A DNA stretch of 11,876 nucleotides. Origin: Bacillota bacterium. GTDB lineage: Bacteria > Bacillota > Clostridia > Oscillospirales > Oscillospiraceae. Made by a program: the position numbers and the translations under genes. Where the stretch lies: contig JAEWML010000132.1 in NCBI GenBank assembly GCA_023393155.1, positions 1 through 11,876 of the forward strand. The letters are read 5' to 3'. Shown piece by piece: positions 1 to 6,873 of the stretch (within the stretch, counting starts at the first letter, position 1; every line of letters begins with the position of its first letter). The notes under the pieces were generated by a model. It was given only the letters and a program-made list of their open reading frames with translations, searched no databases and was not told where the DNA came from.

Positions 1-578
1 ATCCGTGTATTATGCTGGATCAGGAAAGCCTGTATGTCACCTCCAACTTTGAGACGACCTCTTTGGCGGTGGGTGTTGAGATGCTTTCCATTGCGCTGGG
101 TCACCTGTCCCGCACGCTTAACTACCGTATGATTAAGATGTGCTCTCCGGAGTTCACGAAACTGACACGATTCCTGGCCCCCCGCGACGGCAGCGCCCAC
201 GGCTATGACGAGATTCAGAATACCTATTCTTCAATTGATGTGGAGAACCGCAGCTTGGTCAATCCCTCCTCCGTGGACTTTTATCATATGCAGGGCGGCA
301 TAGAGGATCATGCCAGCAATTTGCCGCTGGTGGCGTCCAAGGGCCTTCAACTGGTGGATAATTTGAAATACCTTGTGGGAATGGAAGCGCTCTATGCCGC
401 GCAGGCTGTGGATCTGCGGGACAACATCCGCCTTGGAAAATATACGCGCATTGCCTACGATACCATTCGAGAGACCATCCCGGAGCTTGTGGACAATCGA
501 AATGTTTTTGAAGATATTCGCTTGGCCTATGAGCTGATCTGCTCGGAAGAGCTGCTTCGGCGCATTCAAGACGCCTGA
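1..578 (+). CDS. Aromatic amino acid ammonia-lyase (HAL/PAL/TAL family), C-terminal part
   Basis: Only the last ~191 codons are in the window; the frame is open to the left edge, so the ATG at 12 is probably internal. The family removes ammonia from histidine, phenylalanine or tyrosine to give urocanate or a cinnamate, using an MIO cofactor formed from an Ala-Ser-Gly triad that lies upstream of this window. Visible family landmarks, numbered from the ATG at 12, are the SNFETTSLA segment (residues 11-19, matching the 'GGNFHGQPLA' region of histidine lyases), NPSSVD (84-89), and GIEDHAS (96-102), which keeps the active-site Glu of the histidine/tyrosine-lyase 'QEDHVS' motif. GMEALYAAQAVDLR (123-136) matches the conserved 'AIELLAAAQALDFR' helix. 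The region between 'FLAP' and 'NPSSVD' is divergent, so the substrate cannot be assigned. The family call is firm; the specificity is open. The gene ends at a TGA and is followed by a convergent terminator at 654-686. Confidence 0.88.
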   Translation, partial: PCIMLDQESLYVTSNFETTSLAVGVEMLSIALGHLSRTLNYRMIKMCSPEFTKLTRFLAPRDGSAHGYDEIQNTYSSIDVENRSLVNPSSVDFYHMQGGIEDHASNLPLVASKGLQLVDNLKYLVGMEALYAAQAVDLRDNIRLGKYTRIAYDTIRETIPELVDNRNVFEDIRLAYELICSEELLRRIQDA

Positions 579-653
579 GCATCGACCGGGGTATGCCGCA
601 GGGCGGTGTGGATGGGAAAGACTTTTAAAAAGAGATGACAGATTGAGAACAAA

Positions 654-693
654 GTGCCGGGACACGGAAACTCCGTGTCCCGGCACCCTTTTT
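654..693. terminator. Shared convergent terminator hairpin
   Basis: A perfect 15-bp inverted repeat (654-668 with 672-686, 3-nt loop AAC) is followed on the + strand by CCTTTTT and another short T run. It sits between the end of the ammonia-lyase gene (578) and the end of the convergent regulator gene (700). On the - strand the hairpin is followed by TTTGTT, a weaker T tract, so it probably stops both transcripts, more strongly the rightward one. Confidence 0.85.
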
Positions 694-699
694 CGGTTT

Positions 700-3600
700 T
701 TATAAAAGCATTTGAAGCGCCTGTTCCAATTCTGCCGTTTCGATTCGTGGCTCCAGCCGATGAAGATAGCGCAGACCCCATATGCAATGCTCCCGTTTGG
801 ATTCCGGCCAGAGCAACTGGAGTTTCGGAATGCTCAGCCCCGATTCCTCCAACAGACACCGGATTTTCCAACTGTTGTAGATGGCAATGCCCATCCACCA
901 CGGGGAACCAATCATCCAGCAGAAATCAAAAGCTTTTTTCATTCTGGCTGCAGCTTGGGCATAGAGTCCGTCTTCCACATCATAGAGGGCCAAATAGGAC
1001 AGGGCTATGGGAAACTGGCTGTATTCGTGAAACGACTGATAAAGATTTTCCGCATACTCAAAAAGACAGCGGGCTTCCGATTTTCTGCCGCTTTGATGCG
1101 CCGCCACGCCGTAATCCGTGTAAAAAATGGCGGCGCCGGGATAGTAGCCGCGCCCGCGGTTGAAGATAATTGCCTGGTCATAAAAGTAGAATGAGCGGGT
1201 GTAGTTTTGCTCCAGACGATAGCTTTCCCCGATATAATTATAGGCGCCGGCAATATTGATGGCGTATTTTCCGGATAAGTCTGCATCCAGAAGCTGAAAT
1301 GTCTCAATGGATTTTTCCATCCACGTCCGGCACGCTTCGTAATTCCCGCGCATCAGTTCCAGCAGGCCCGACAGACGCAGATAGCTTCCCCACTCCGGCG
1401 TGTGTTTCATTTTTTCCTGATACAGCATACCGGATTCCAGATGCACTTTCATCACATCAAAGTTATAGGTCTGGATAGCGTAATAGATAAATTGCATATG
1501 GGTCCTGACGGACATTTCCCAGTCCCCGGCGGCCTCGCTGCGGGCTAACAGGCGCTCCAGCACCTCAAGTCCTTTGTCATAGGTTCCGTTATGAATGCAA
1601 TATCGGCCCTCTGTGTAGAGCAACTCTCGCTCCAGCCAGTCCAATTCCGTCGAATCCGCACCAAACCGGGTTGCCAGCAGCTTTGCATGTTCAGATTCCA
1701 GAACCTGAAAGTAGCCCATGATCCCATCCTCGTCGAACAGGGAAAACGTTGTATCTGATGCTAAAATGGGCAGCAGCTCATAGCACATGCCCGCAAATGC
1801 ACCAAGAGATAAAACCTTGTATTTAAACGCCTTATAGCGATCGCCGCCTGCCGTATAATGATAGATCAGCAGTTCATAAGGATCGCGCTGATCACCGCTG
1901 ATCTGAGTCTCCAAATACTGAGCCACTCTCAGATGCAAAATACGGCGGCCTGACTCCGACTGCTGCTGAGAAAGAATTTCCTTAATCTTTTCGTGGGAAA
2001 AGGCGTAGCCAAGCACATTGTTTTTAGAGGATTCCGTTAACAGGGCCTTCTGCTTCAATTGATTGCAAAGGTACATCAGCTCCAGTGGATCCTTCGTCAG
2101 AATTGAGGTCAGAATATCAAAAGGAGCTACTTCCAAAAAAACGGAGATAGCGTCAAGAACTCTGGATTCGTCCGGCGTCAAACTGGAGAGCCGGGAGAAA
2201 ATAATGTCGCTGGGGTCGCTGGAAATAGGGCTGTTATCCGTAATCTCCTGCATGGAATTAAGAAGCTGTACCAACAGGAGCGCGTTCCCCTCCGTGATGT
2301 GGTATACCTCGTCAACCAGCTCGGGTGTGGAGCGCTCCGGAGCGTAATAGTTGACAAAGCTCGTTGTTTCCTCGTGGGTAAATTCATACATTGTACAGCT
2401 TTCCATCAGGCTGTCTGAATGGGCGGTTTCCAGCATTTGCCCAATATGAGGTGGATAATCGTCCCGACAGGTGCATACCACCGTAACGTCCTGATTGCGC
2501 AGCCGCCGCAAGAAAAGCAACAGCATCTCCGCGCTGCCGGAGTCCATCCAGTGGATATCCTCAAATACCAGCAGAATTGGAAGCTTTTTTGCAATGGTTG
2601 AAAAAATCAGCAGGGCGCAGTCCAAAGCGATGTGATAATCCGTTTCTGTCGGAAAATCTCCCACTGTGGCCATGTAGTCCTGCCGGTACTCCAAATATAG
2701 GCAGGGAAACAGGCAGGAGGCCGGCTTCATGTAGATTTCCGGAATCTGCATGTTCAGTGGTTTGATTTCCGCCATCAGATCCAGCATGATTGAGGTCCAG
2801 GGAGCCAGAGCTGTGCGCATTTCAGACTGATAGCAGCAGACACGGCACACCAGCCGGTCCGAAAAGTCGTATTGGCGCAGCATGTAATCCAGCAGATATG
2901 TTTTGCCGACGCCGGCCTTGCCCTGAATCAGCAGTCCCGGCTTCCCGCGCTCCGCACGGGAGCCGTTGCAAAGCTTCAGAAGCTTGCGCAGGACGATATC
3001 TTTTCCGAACAGATGCTGGTCGCTCTGGTTGTCAATTTTATAAGTGGATGAATTCCACTCATCCACAATTTTATAGTATAATGCGGTGGTTTCCTTCAAG
3101 GGTGAGATGCTGAAAGTCTCCGAAAGGCTGTTGCAAAGCGCATGGTAAAGCCCGATTGCTTTACGAAATTTCTTTTGGGCGCTGCATATCTGCATCAAAG
3201 TAAAAACCGCAGTTTCCTCTAGGGGATCAAGGCTCACATAATCCATACCGTATTTTTCTGCCTTGACAAGGTCGCCGCTGAAATAAGCCTCATTCTCTGC
3301 GGCAAGAAGACGCTGCAAATATTGGCATTGAAGAAGATTTCGCTCGTCGCTCAGCCACTCGTCAAACGCGTTGGCGCGGTGGATAATAAAATCCTTCAGA
3401 AGTTCTCCGTGGTAGGCGCTCAAGTCGCCCCGCTCTGTAAACTCCAGAACATCGCAGTGTATGACAAGCTCCGGCCTAAACTCCAGCAGAGTTCGCTGTC
3501 CTCCTGTAAATGGGTCGTAGTCCAACTCTTTACGAATGGAATAGATGGCGTGCCGCAGATTTTTCTGCGCGGTGGAGGAGTCCGTATCGGCCCAAAGAAG

Positions 3601-3744
3601 GCCAATCAGCTCGCTGCGGGAAACCTTGCGCTTCATCAGAAGATAATAGAGCAGTGCCTCTGCCTTTTTGTACGGCAGGGCAATTTCCCGCCCGCCGATA
3701 TGTACGGACGGGGTCCCCAAAAGCTTTGCCGTCAGTTCTGCCAT
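700..3744 (-). CDS. AfsR/SARP-type transcriptional regulator with BTAD, AAA-type ATPase and TPR-like domains
   Basis: A 1014-residue cytoplasmic regulator. Residues ~1-100 form an OmpR/PhoB-type winged helix: helix 'KKAEALLYYLL' at 26-36, 'SRSELIGLLW' at 42-51, and recognition-helix region 'AQKNLRHAIYSIRKEL' at 59-74. Residues ~100-235 look like the bacterial transcriptional activation (BTAD) domain. An NTPase follows with Walker A GKAGVGKT (275-282), Walker B LLVFEDIHWMD (391-401), a sensor-like VTVVCTCRD (420-428) and 'HITEGNALLL' (482-491), as in AfsR/MalT-type STAND ATPases. Residues ~600-960 are helical with TPR-like pairs, probably for signal or partner binding. There is no C-terminal LuxR-type helix-turn-helix, so DNA binding should come from the N-terminus alone. 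The ATG start at 3744 is supported by AAAGGAG (reverse complement of 3756-3762) 11 nt upstream. The gene is divergent from the molybdenum hydroxylase operon, which makes it the likely regulator of that operon. Ligand and direction of control are inferred, not seen. Confidence 0.87.
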   Translation of the reverse strand: MAELTAKLLGTPSVHIGGREIALPYKKAEALLYYLLMKRKVSRSELIGLLWADTDSSTAQKNLRHAIYSIRKELDYDPFTGGQRTLLEFRPELVIHCDVLEFTERGDLSAYHGELLKDFIIHRANAFDEWLSDERNLLQCQYLQRLLAAENEAYFSGDLVKAEKYGMDYVSLDPLEETAVFTLMQICSAQKKFRKAIGLYHALCNSLSETFSISPLKETTALYYKIVDEWNSSTYKIDNQSDQHLFGKDIVLRKLLKLCNGSRAERGKPGLLIQGKAGVGKTYLLDYMLRQYDFSDRLVCRVCCYQSEMRTALAPWTSIMLDLMAEIKPLNMQIPEIYMKPASCLFPCLYLEYRQDYMATVGDFPTETDYHIALDCALLIFSTIAKKLPILLVFEDIHWMDSGSAEMLLLFLRRLRNQDVTVVCTCRDDYPPHIGQMLETAHSDSLMESCTMYEFTHEETTSFVNYYAPERSTPELVDEVYHITEGNALLLVQLLNSMQEITDNSPISSDPSDIIFSRLSSLTPDESRVLDAISVFLEVAPFDILTSILTKDPLELMYLCNQLKQKALLTESSKNNVLGYAFSHEKIKEILSQQQSESGRRILHLRVAQYLETQISGDQRDPYELLIYHYTAGGDRYKAFKYKVLSLGAFAGMCYELLPILASDTTFSLFDEDGIMGYFQVLESEHAKLLATRFGADSTELDWLERELLYTEGRYCIHNGTYDKGLEVLERLLARSEAAGDWEMSVRTHMQFIYYAIQTYNFDVMKVHLESGMLYQEKMKHTPEWGSYLRLSGLLELMRGNYEACRTWMEKSIETFQLLDADLSGKYAINIAGAYNYIGESYRLEQNYTRSFYFYDQAIIFNRGRGYYPGAAIFYTDYGVAAHQSGRKSEARCLFEYAENLYQSFHEYSQFPIALSYLALYDVEDGLYAQAAARMKKAFDFCWMIGSPWWMGIAIYNSWKIRCLLEESGLSIPKLQLLWPESKREHCIWGLRYLHRLEPRIETAELEQALQMLL

Positions 3745-3897
3745 CTTAGCTCACACTCCTTTTCAGGATCATATAACGTTGTGTTCGGCACGGCCGAGAT
3801 CGTGGGAAAAGACAGCCATTGGGCCTGCGCCGTAAGACGGAACGGAGAAAGAGACTTCTCTTGCGTGCGGACATGCTATATCAGAAGATTTACTTAT

Positions 3898-3926
3898 AAT
3901 TTAGCATAAACGTTAAAAACACGCAA
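3898..3926 (-). promoter_or_regulatory. Candidate promoter of the BTAD-ATPase regulator gene
   Basis: Read on the - strand, TTGCGT (complement of 3921-3926) is followed by a 17-bp spacer and TAAATT (complement of 3898-3903), a fair match to a sigma-A promoter. It would give a leader of about 145 nt before the ATG at 3744. A CGTTtcAACG dyad at 3929-3938, just upstream of this promoter, contains the same TCAACG hexamer found at the divergent operon promoter, which would fit autoregulation. Confidence 0.4.
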
Positions 3927-4032
3927 CTCGTTTCAACGATATTTTTGTTAAAATGCCGCATTTCGATACGGATTTTAGTAGGCTTGGTAAAACGGCTGTG
4001 TATCAGCAGCGCAGCGGGCCTCAAGCCGCATA

Positions 4033-4065
4033 GTCAACGCTGATTCAACGGAAGAATGGTATACT
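4033..4065 (+). promoter_or_regulatory. Operon promoter with SARP-like direct repeats
   Basis: An extended -10 element, TG-G-TATACT, occupies 4057-4065. At the normal -35 position (about 4037-4042) the sequence is ACGCTG, a poor match, so the promoter should need an activator. Two TCAACG repeats at 4034-4039 and 4045-4050 are exactly 11 bp apart, so they face the same side of the helix. The second ends 8-9 bp before the -10. SARP activators are known to use heptameric direct repeats with an 11-bp period placed about 8 bp upstream of the -10. Binding by the adjacent regulator is inference. Confidence 0.55.
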
Positions 4066-4129
4066 GATCAAAAATTATTTTAGGGATGATTTTGAACGAA
4101 CGACAAGTGCCCGCAAAAGGAGGATCACC

Positions 4130-6394
4130 TTGAAATTAGTCGGTACAAATAAACCAATACACGATGCCCGGGGAAAAGCCGCAGGCTATGTGAAATACGC
4201 GGGGGATGTGACGCTGCCGAACATGGCTTATATTGCGCTAATTCACAGCGCGATTCCCCACGGATATGTCAGGAAAATTCAAACGGAAAAAGCGCTTGCG
4301 ATTCCCGGTGTGTACGGAGTGTTTCATTGCTTCAATACCACAAAGCGGGCCTATAACCGCTATCGCTGCAATTTTGCACAAGAGCTTCCGGATGAGGAGA
4401 GGGCGTTTACAGACTATGTCCGGTTTGTGGGGGATCGGGTGGCCGCGGTGGCTGCCTGCGATCAGGAAACGGCAGATCGGGCGGCCCGCTGTGTGGAGGT
4501 GGAATACGAGGAACTGCCCTATTCTATTGGGTTTGACGATACGCTCTCCGGCAAGAATTGCCTTGCGGGCCAATCCCCGGTTTATGATGAGTTTTCCTTT
4601 GAGATTGGAACCGCTCCGGATGAGGAGGGCCTGATCGAGATTGAAAGCTTCAGCGAAATGCCCCGCCTCCATCATGCCACCATGGAGACGCACGCCTGCG
4701 TGGTGGACTATGACCCCTATCAGGGTCAGCTTACGGTATACAGTCCCAATCAGTCCGTGCATGGGATTCGGGTGGTTCTGGCGGACTTTCTGGAGATGCC
4801 TTACCATCGTGTGCGCGTTGTCAAATCCGCGATGGGCGGATCTTTTGGCGCAAAGCAGGAATGGTTTTTGGAACCTGCCGCTGCGCTGATTGCCAAAGCG
4901 CTGGGCCGTCCGGTGAAGCTGGTATACAGTCGGGGAGAGGCAATGACCTGTTCCGTGGTCCGTGGTGAAGTGCGAGGCGTGGTTCGCAGCAGGTTCAGAC
5001 CCGATGGGACGCTGGTATCACTCAATATGGACGTGCTGTTGGATGCGGGCGCATATATCGGAAACGCCCCCGACTATATTCGCGCCCTTTCCGGAAAGCC
5101 CTTCCGCTGCTATCAGATTCCGCATTTTTGCTATCGCGGCCGTGTAATCAGCTCTAACACGCCGGTTTCCGGTGCATTTAGAAGCTGGTCCGCTGCGGAA
5201 GAGGCGATTATGGTGGAGAGGAATATTGATGAAGCCGCCCGCCGATTGGGAATTGATCGGGTTGAGCTGCGGCTTAAAAATGTGCTGCTGCCCGGAGAAA
5301 TTGACCGAAAAAGCGGGGTTCCTCTGGAGGATATCCGGGTTCGGGATGCGCTTGAAAGGGGCCGTGCGGCATTTCGATGGGACGAACTGAACAGGGAAGA
5401 CAAGGCATTCAACAGCGCAAATCCACGTTTCCGCCGGGGCGTGGGCGTGGGCTGCGGCGGTCATGGGAATACCTATTATCCTCGTCTCAACGATTACGGA
5501 GAGGGGCGGCTCAGCCTTAACGAGGACGGTACGGTTCAGGCAAATCTGACATTGCATGATCATGGCTGCGGAACGGTAACGGCTATGCGGATGATTATTG
5601 CGGAGGTGCTGGATATCCCTGATGCGGATATCTATTTGACCGAAGCCGACACGGCGGTCACCCCCGTGGACTACGGCTGCTTTGCCAGCCGAACCACCTT
5701 TGTTTTGGGCCGTACGATTTATGACGCGGCCTTGGCGCTGCGGGGGGAAATCCTTGACCGTGCCGCGGAGCTGTTTTCCTTGAAGCGGGACGGTCTGCGG
5801 CTGGAAGGCGGCGCAATTCGCTGCGCGGAGGACGAGGGCGTAAACATTACTATTAGAAAGCTGGCGCACACCAGTATGCAAAAGCTTGGACGCAACGTCA
5901 CCGCCCAGGCGCAGTTCACCAACACCACCAACCCGGGTGTCACCGGCGTGCACTTTGCCCATGTGGAGGTAGATACATGGACCGGTTTTACGAAGATGTT
6001 GGGCTATCTGGCTGTTCAGGACATTGGCCAGCCCATCAATCCCGCCATGTGTGAGGCGCAGATTCAAGGCGCGGTTCAGATGGGCTGCGGCGCCGCGCTG
6101 CGCGAAAAAATGACCATCGCGAAAAACGGCCGCTGCACGGAAAGCCTCTCGAAATACCATTTGTTTCTGGCAACAGATCTGCCGGATATTCAGGTCATTC
6201 TCCTGTCCGATGGGCGCTCCGGCGAGGGTCCCTTCGGGGCCAAGTCTATTGGGGAGGTCTGCTATGTCCCTGTGGCTCCCGCTGTGTGCGGTGCGGTAAA
6301 CGATGCGCTGGGAGGCTCTTTGGGCACACTGCCTTTTGAACCGGATTCCATTTTGAAATACATGGCCGAGGAGAGAGGGGAGAGAGAAGAATGA
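4130..6394 (+). CDS. Molybdenum hydroxylase (xanthine dehydrogenase family), molybdopterin-binding large subunit
   Basis: A 754-residue catalytic subunit, similar in plan to E. coli XdhA and CoxL-type large subunits. These enzymes hydroxylate a carbon next to nitrogen in purines or other heterocycles, passing electrons from the molybdenum cofactor via [2Fe-2S] clusters to FAD. The N-terminal ~130 residues are the a/b-hammerhead domain (VRFVGDRVAAVAA at 97-109). Cofactor motifs include MGGSFGAKQE (235-244), the substrate-channel region SGAFRSWSAAEE (347-358), LHDHGCGTVT (475-484), DYGCFASRTTFV (514-525) and, near the C-terminus, GAKSIGEV (703-710), whose Glu709 matches the catalytic Glu of the family. 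Several motifs depart from the common FRGFG and GQG forms, so xanthine is not assured as substrate. The start is a TTG at 4130, chosen because AAAAGGAGG (4115-4123) lies 6 nt upstream and the protein then begins at the expected point. Its stop overlaps the next start by 4 bp (ATGA). Confidence 0.9.
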   Translation: MKLVGTNKPIHDARGKAAGYVKYAGDVTLPNMAYIALIHSAIPHGYVRKIQTEKALAIPGVYGVFHCFNTTKRAYNRYRCNFAQELPDEERAFTDYVRFVGDRVAAVAACDQETADRAARCVEVEYEELPYSIGFDDTLSGKNCLAGQSPVYDEFSFEIGTAPDEEGLIEIESFSEMPRLHHATMETHACVVDYDPYQGQLTVYSPNQSVHGIRVVLADFLEMPYHRVRVVKSAMGGSFGAKQEWFLEPAAALIAKALGRPVKLVYSRGEAMTCSVVRGEVRGVVRSRFRPDGTLVSLNMDVLLDAGAYIGNAPDYIRALSGKPFRCYQIPHFCYRGRVISSNTPVSGAFRSWSAAEEAIMVERNIDEAARRLGIDRVELRLKNVLLPGEIDRKSGVPLEDIRVRDALERGRAAFRWDELNREDKAFNSANPRFRRGVGVGCGGHGNTYYPRLNDYGEGRLSLNEDGTVQANLTLHDHGCGTVTAMRMIIAEVLDIPDADIYLTEADTAVTPVDYGCFASRTTFVLGRTIYDAALALRGEILDRAAELFSLKRDGLRLEGGAIRCAEDEGVNITIRKLAHTSMQKLGRNVTAQAQFTNTTNPGVTGVHFAHVEVDTWTGFTKMLGYLAVQDIGQPINPAMCEAQIQGAVQMGCGAALREKMTIAKNGRCTESLSKYHLFLATDLPDIQVILLSDGRSGEGPFGAKSIGEVCYVPVAPAVCGAVNDALGGSLGTLPFEPDSILKYMAEERGEREE

Positions 6395-6873
6395 CGCTTC
6401 ACTTTTTTGTCAACGAAAAGGCGGTCACGCTCGAAACTTCTCCCCACCGCCGTCTGCTGGATATTTTGCGGGATGATCTGGGCCTGACCGGCGTGAAAGA
6501 AGGCTGCGCCGAGGGGGAGTGCGGCGCGTGCACGGTCCTGCTGGACAATCGTGCGGTTCATGCGTGCCTGACGCTTGCCGCCCAGTTGGAGGGCTGCCGC
6601 GTCACCACCATTGAAGGGCTGGCTGAGCTAGGAGAACTGGATATTTTACAGACCTGTTTTGTGGAGGAAATTGCAATTCAGTGCGGCTTTTGCACCACCG
6701 GTATGATCATGTCCGCTAAGGCCCTGCTGATGACGAACCCGCATCCCACGGACGCGGAAATCCGCCTTGCCTTATCCGGAAATATCTGCCGCTGCTCCGG
6801 TTATGTGCAGATTGTAAAAGCGGTGAAGCGGGCGGCAGAAGAACTGGAGGAGAAGCGCAGATGCGATGTTTAA
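6391..6873 (+). CDS. Molybdenum hydroxylase [2Fe-2S] small subunit
   Basis: A 160-residue iron-sulfur electron-transfer subunit, the usual length for the CoxS / E. coli XdhC-like family. All eight cluster cysteines are present: the plant-ferredoxin-type cluster uses Cys39, Cys44, Cys47 and Cys59 (CAEGECGAC and a later C). The second, helical cluster uses Cys98, Cys101, Cys133 and Cys135 (QCGFC and CRC). Gln97 next to Cys98 is the residue that typically contacts the pterin. The subunit relays electrons from molybdenum to FAD. The ATG overlaps the large-subunit stop by 4 bp behind a purine-rich site (GAGAGGGGAGAG), so translation is probably coupled. The gene overlaps the FAD-subunit gene by 13 bp. 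No residue looks missing. Confidence 0.94.
   Translation: MTLHFFVNEKAVTLETSPHRRLLDILRDDLGLTGVKEGCAEGECGACTVLLDNRAVHACLTLAAQLEGCRVTTIEGLAELGELDILQTCFVEEIAIQCGFCTTGMIMSAKALLMTNPHPTDAEIRLALSGNICRCSGYVQIVKAVKRAAEELEEKRRCDV

Larger units (their letters stand above)
3745..4129. other. Divergent intergenic control region
   Basis: 385 bp without a convincing gene lie between the start of the regulator and the start of the molybdenum hydroxylase operon. The central part (about 3880-3960) is AT-rich. It contains a candidate leftward promoter (3898-3926), a dyad CGTTtcAACG at 3929-3938, and the rightward operon promoter with two TCAACG direct repeats (4033-4065). TATAAT at 3895-3900 on the + strand has no matching -35. 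The stretch 4066-4129 is the operon's 5' leader. No riboswitch was recognised. Confidence 0.6.

Noticed and set aside
3895..3900. Perfect TATAAT on the + strand in the divergent gap
   Set aside because: No -35 at 16-18 bp upstream, and it lies more than 200 bp from the operon start; the extended -10 at 4057-4065 is better placed.
3322..3909. 195-codon open frame on the + strand running from the regulator gene into the intergenic region
   Set aside because: Mostly antisense to the winged-helix/BTAD part of the regulator, with no ribosome binding site and no family features.
4002..4044. ATCAGC (4002-4007) and GCTGAT (4039-4044) as a stem enclosing a smaller GCGG/CCGC pair
   Set aside because: It sits upstream of the proposed transcription start, is only 6 bp with a 31-nt gap, and could be chance.
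5018..6160. Long open frame (380 codons) antisense to the molybdopterin subunit gene
   Set aside because: It lies wholly inside a gene with clear family motifs, has no ribosome binding site or recognisable domain, and is a by-product of codon bias.
4130..6394. Possible selenocysteine-containing molybdenum hydroxylase
   Set aside because: No in-frame TGA occurs within the large-subunit gene and no SECIS-like element was evident; selenium in labile form cannot be judged from sequence.
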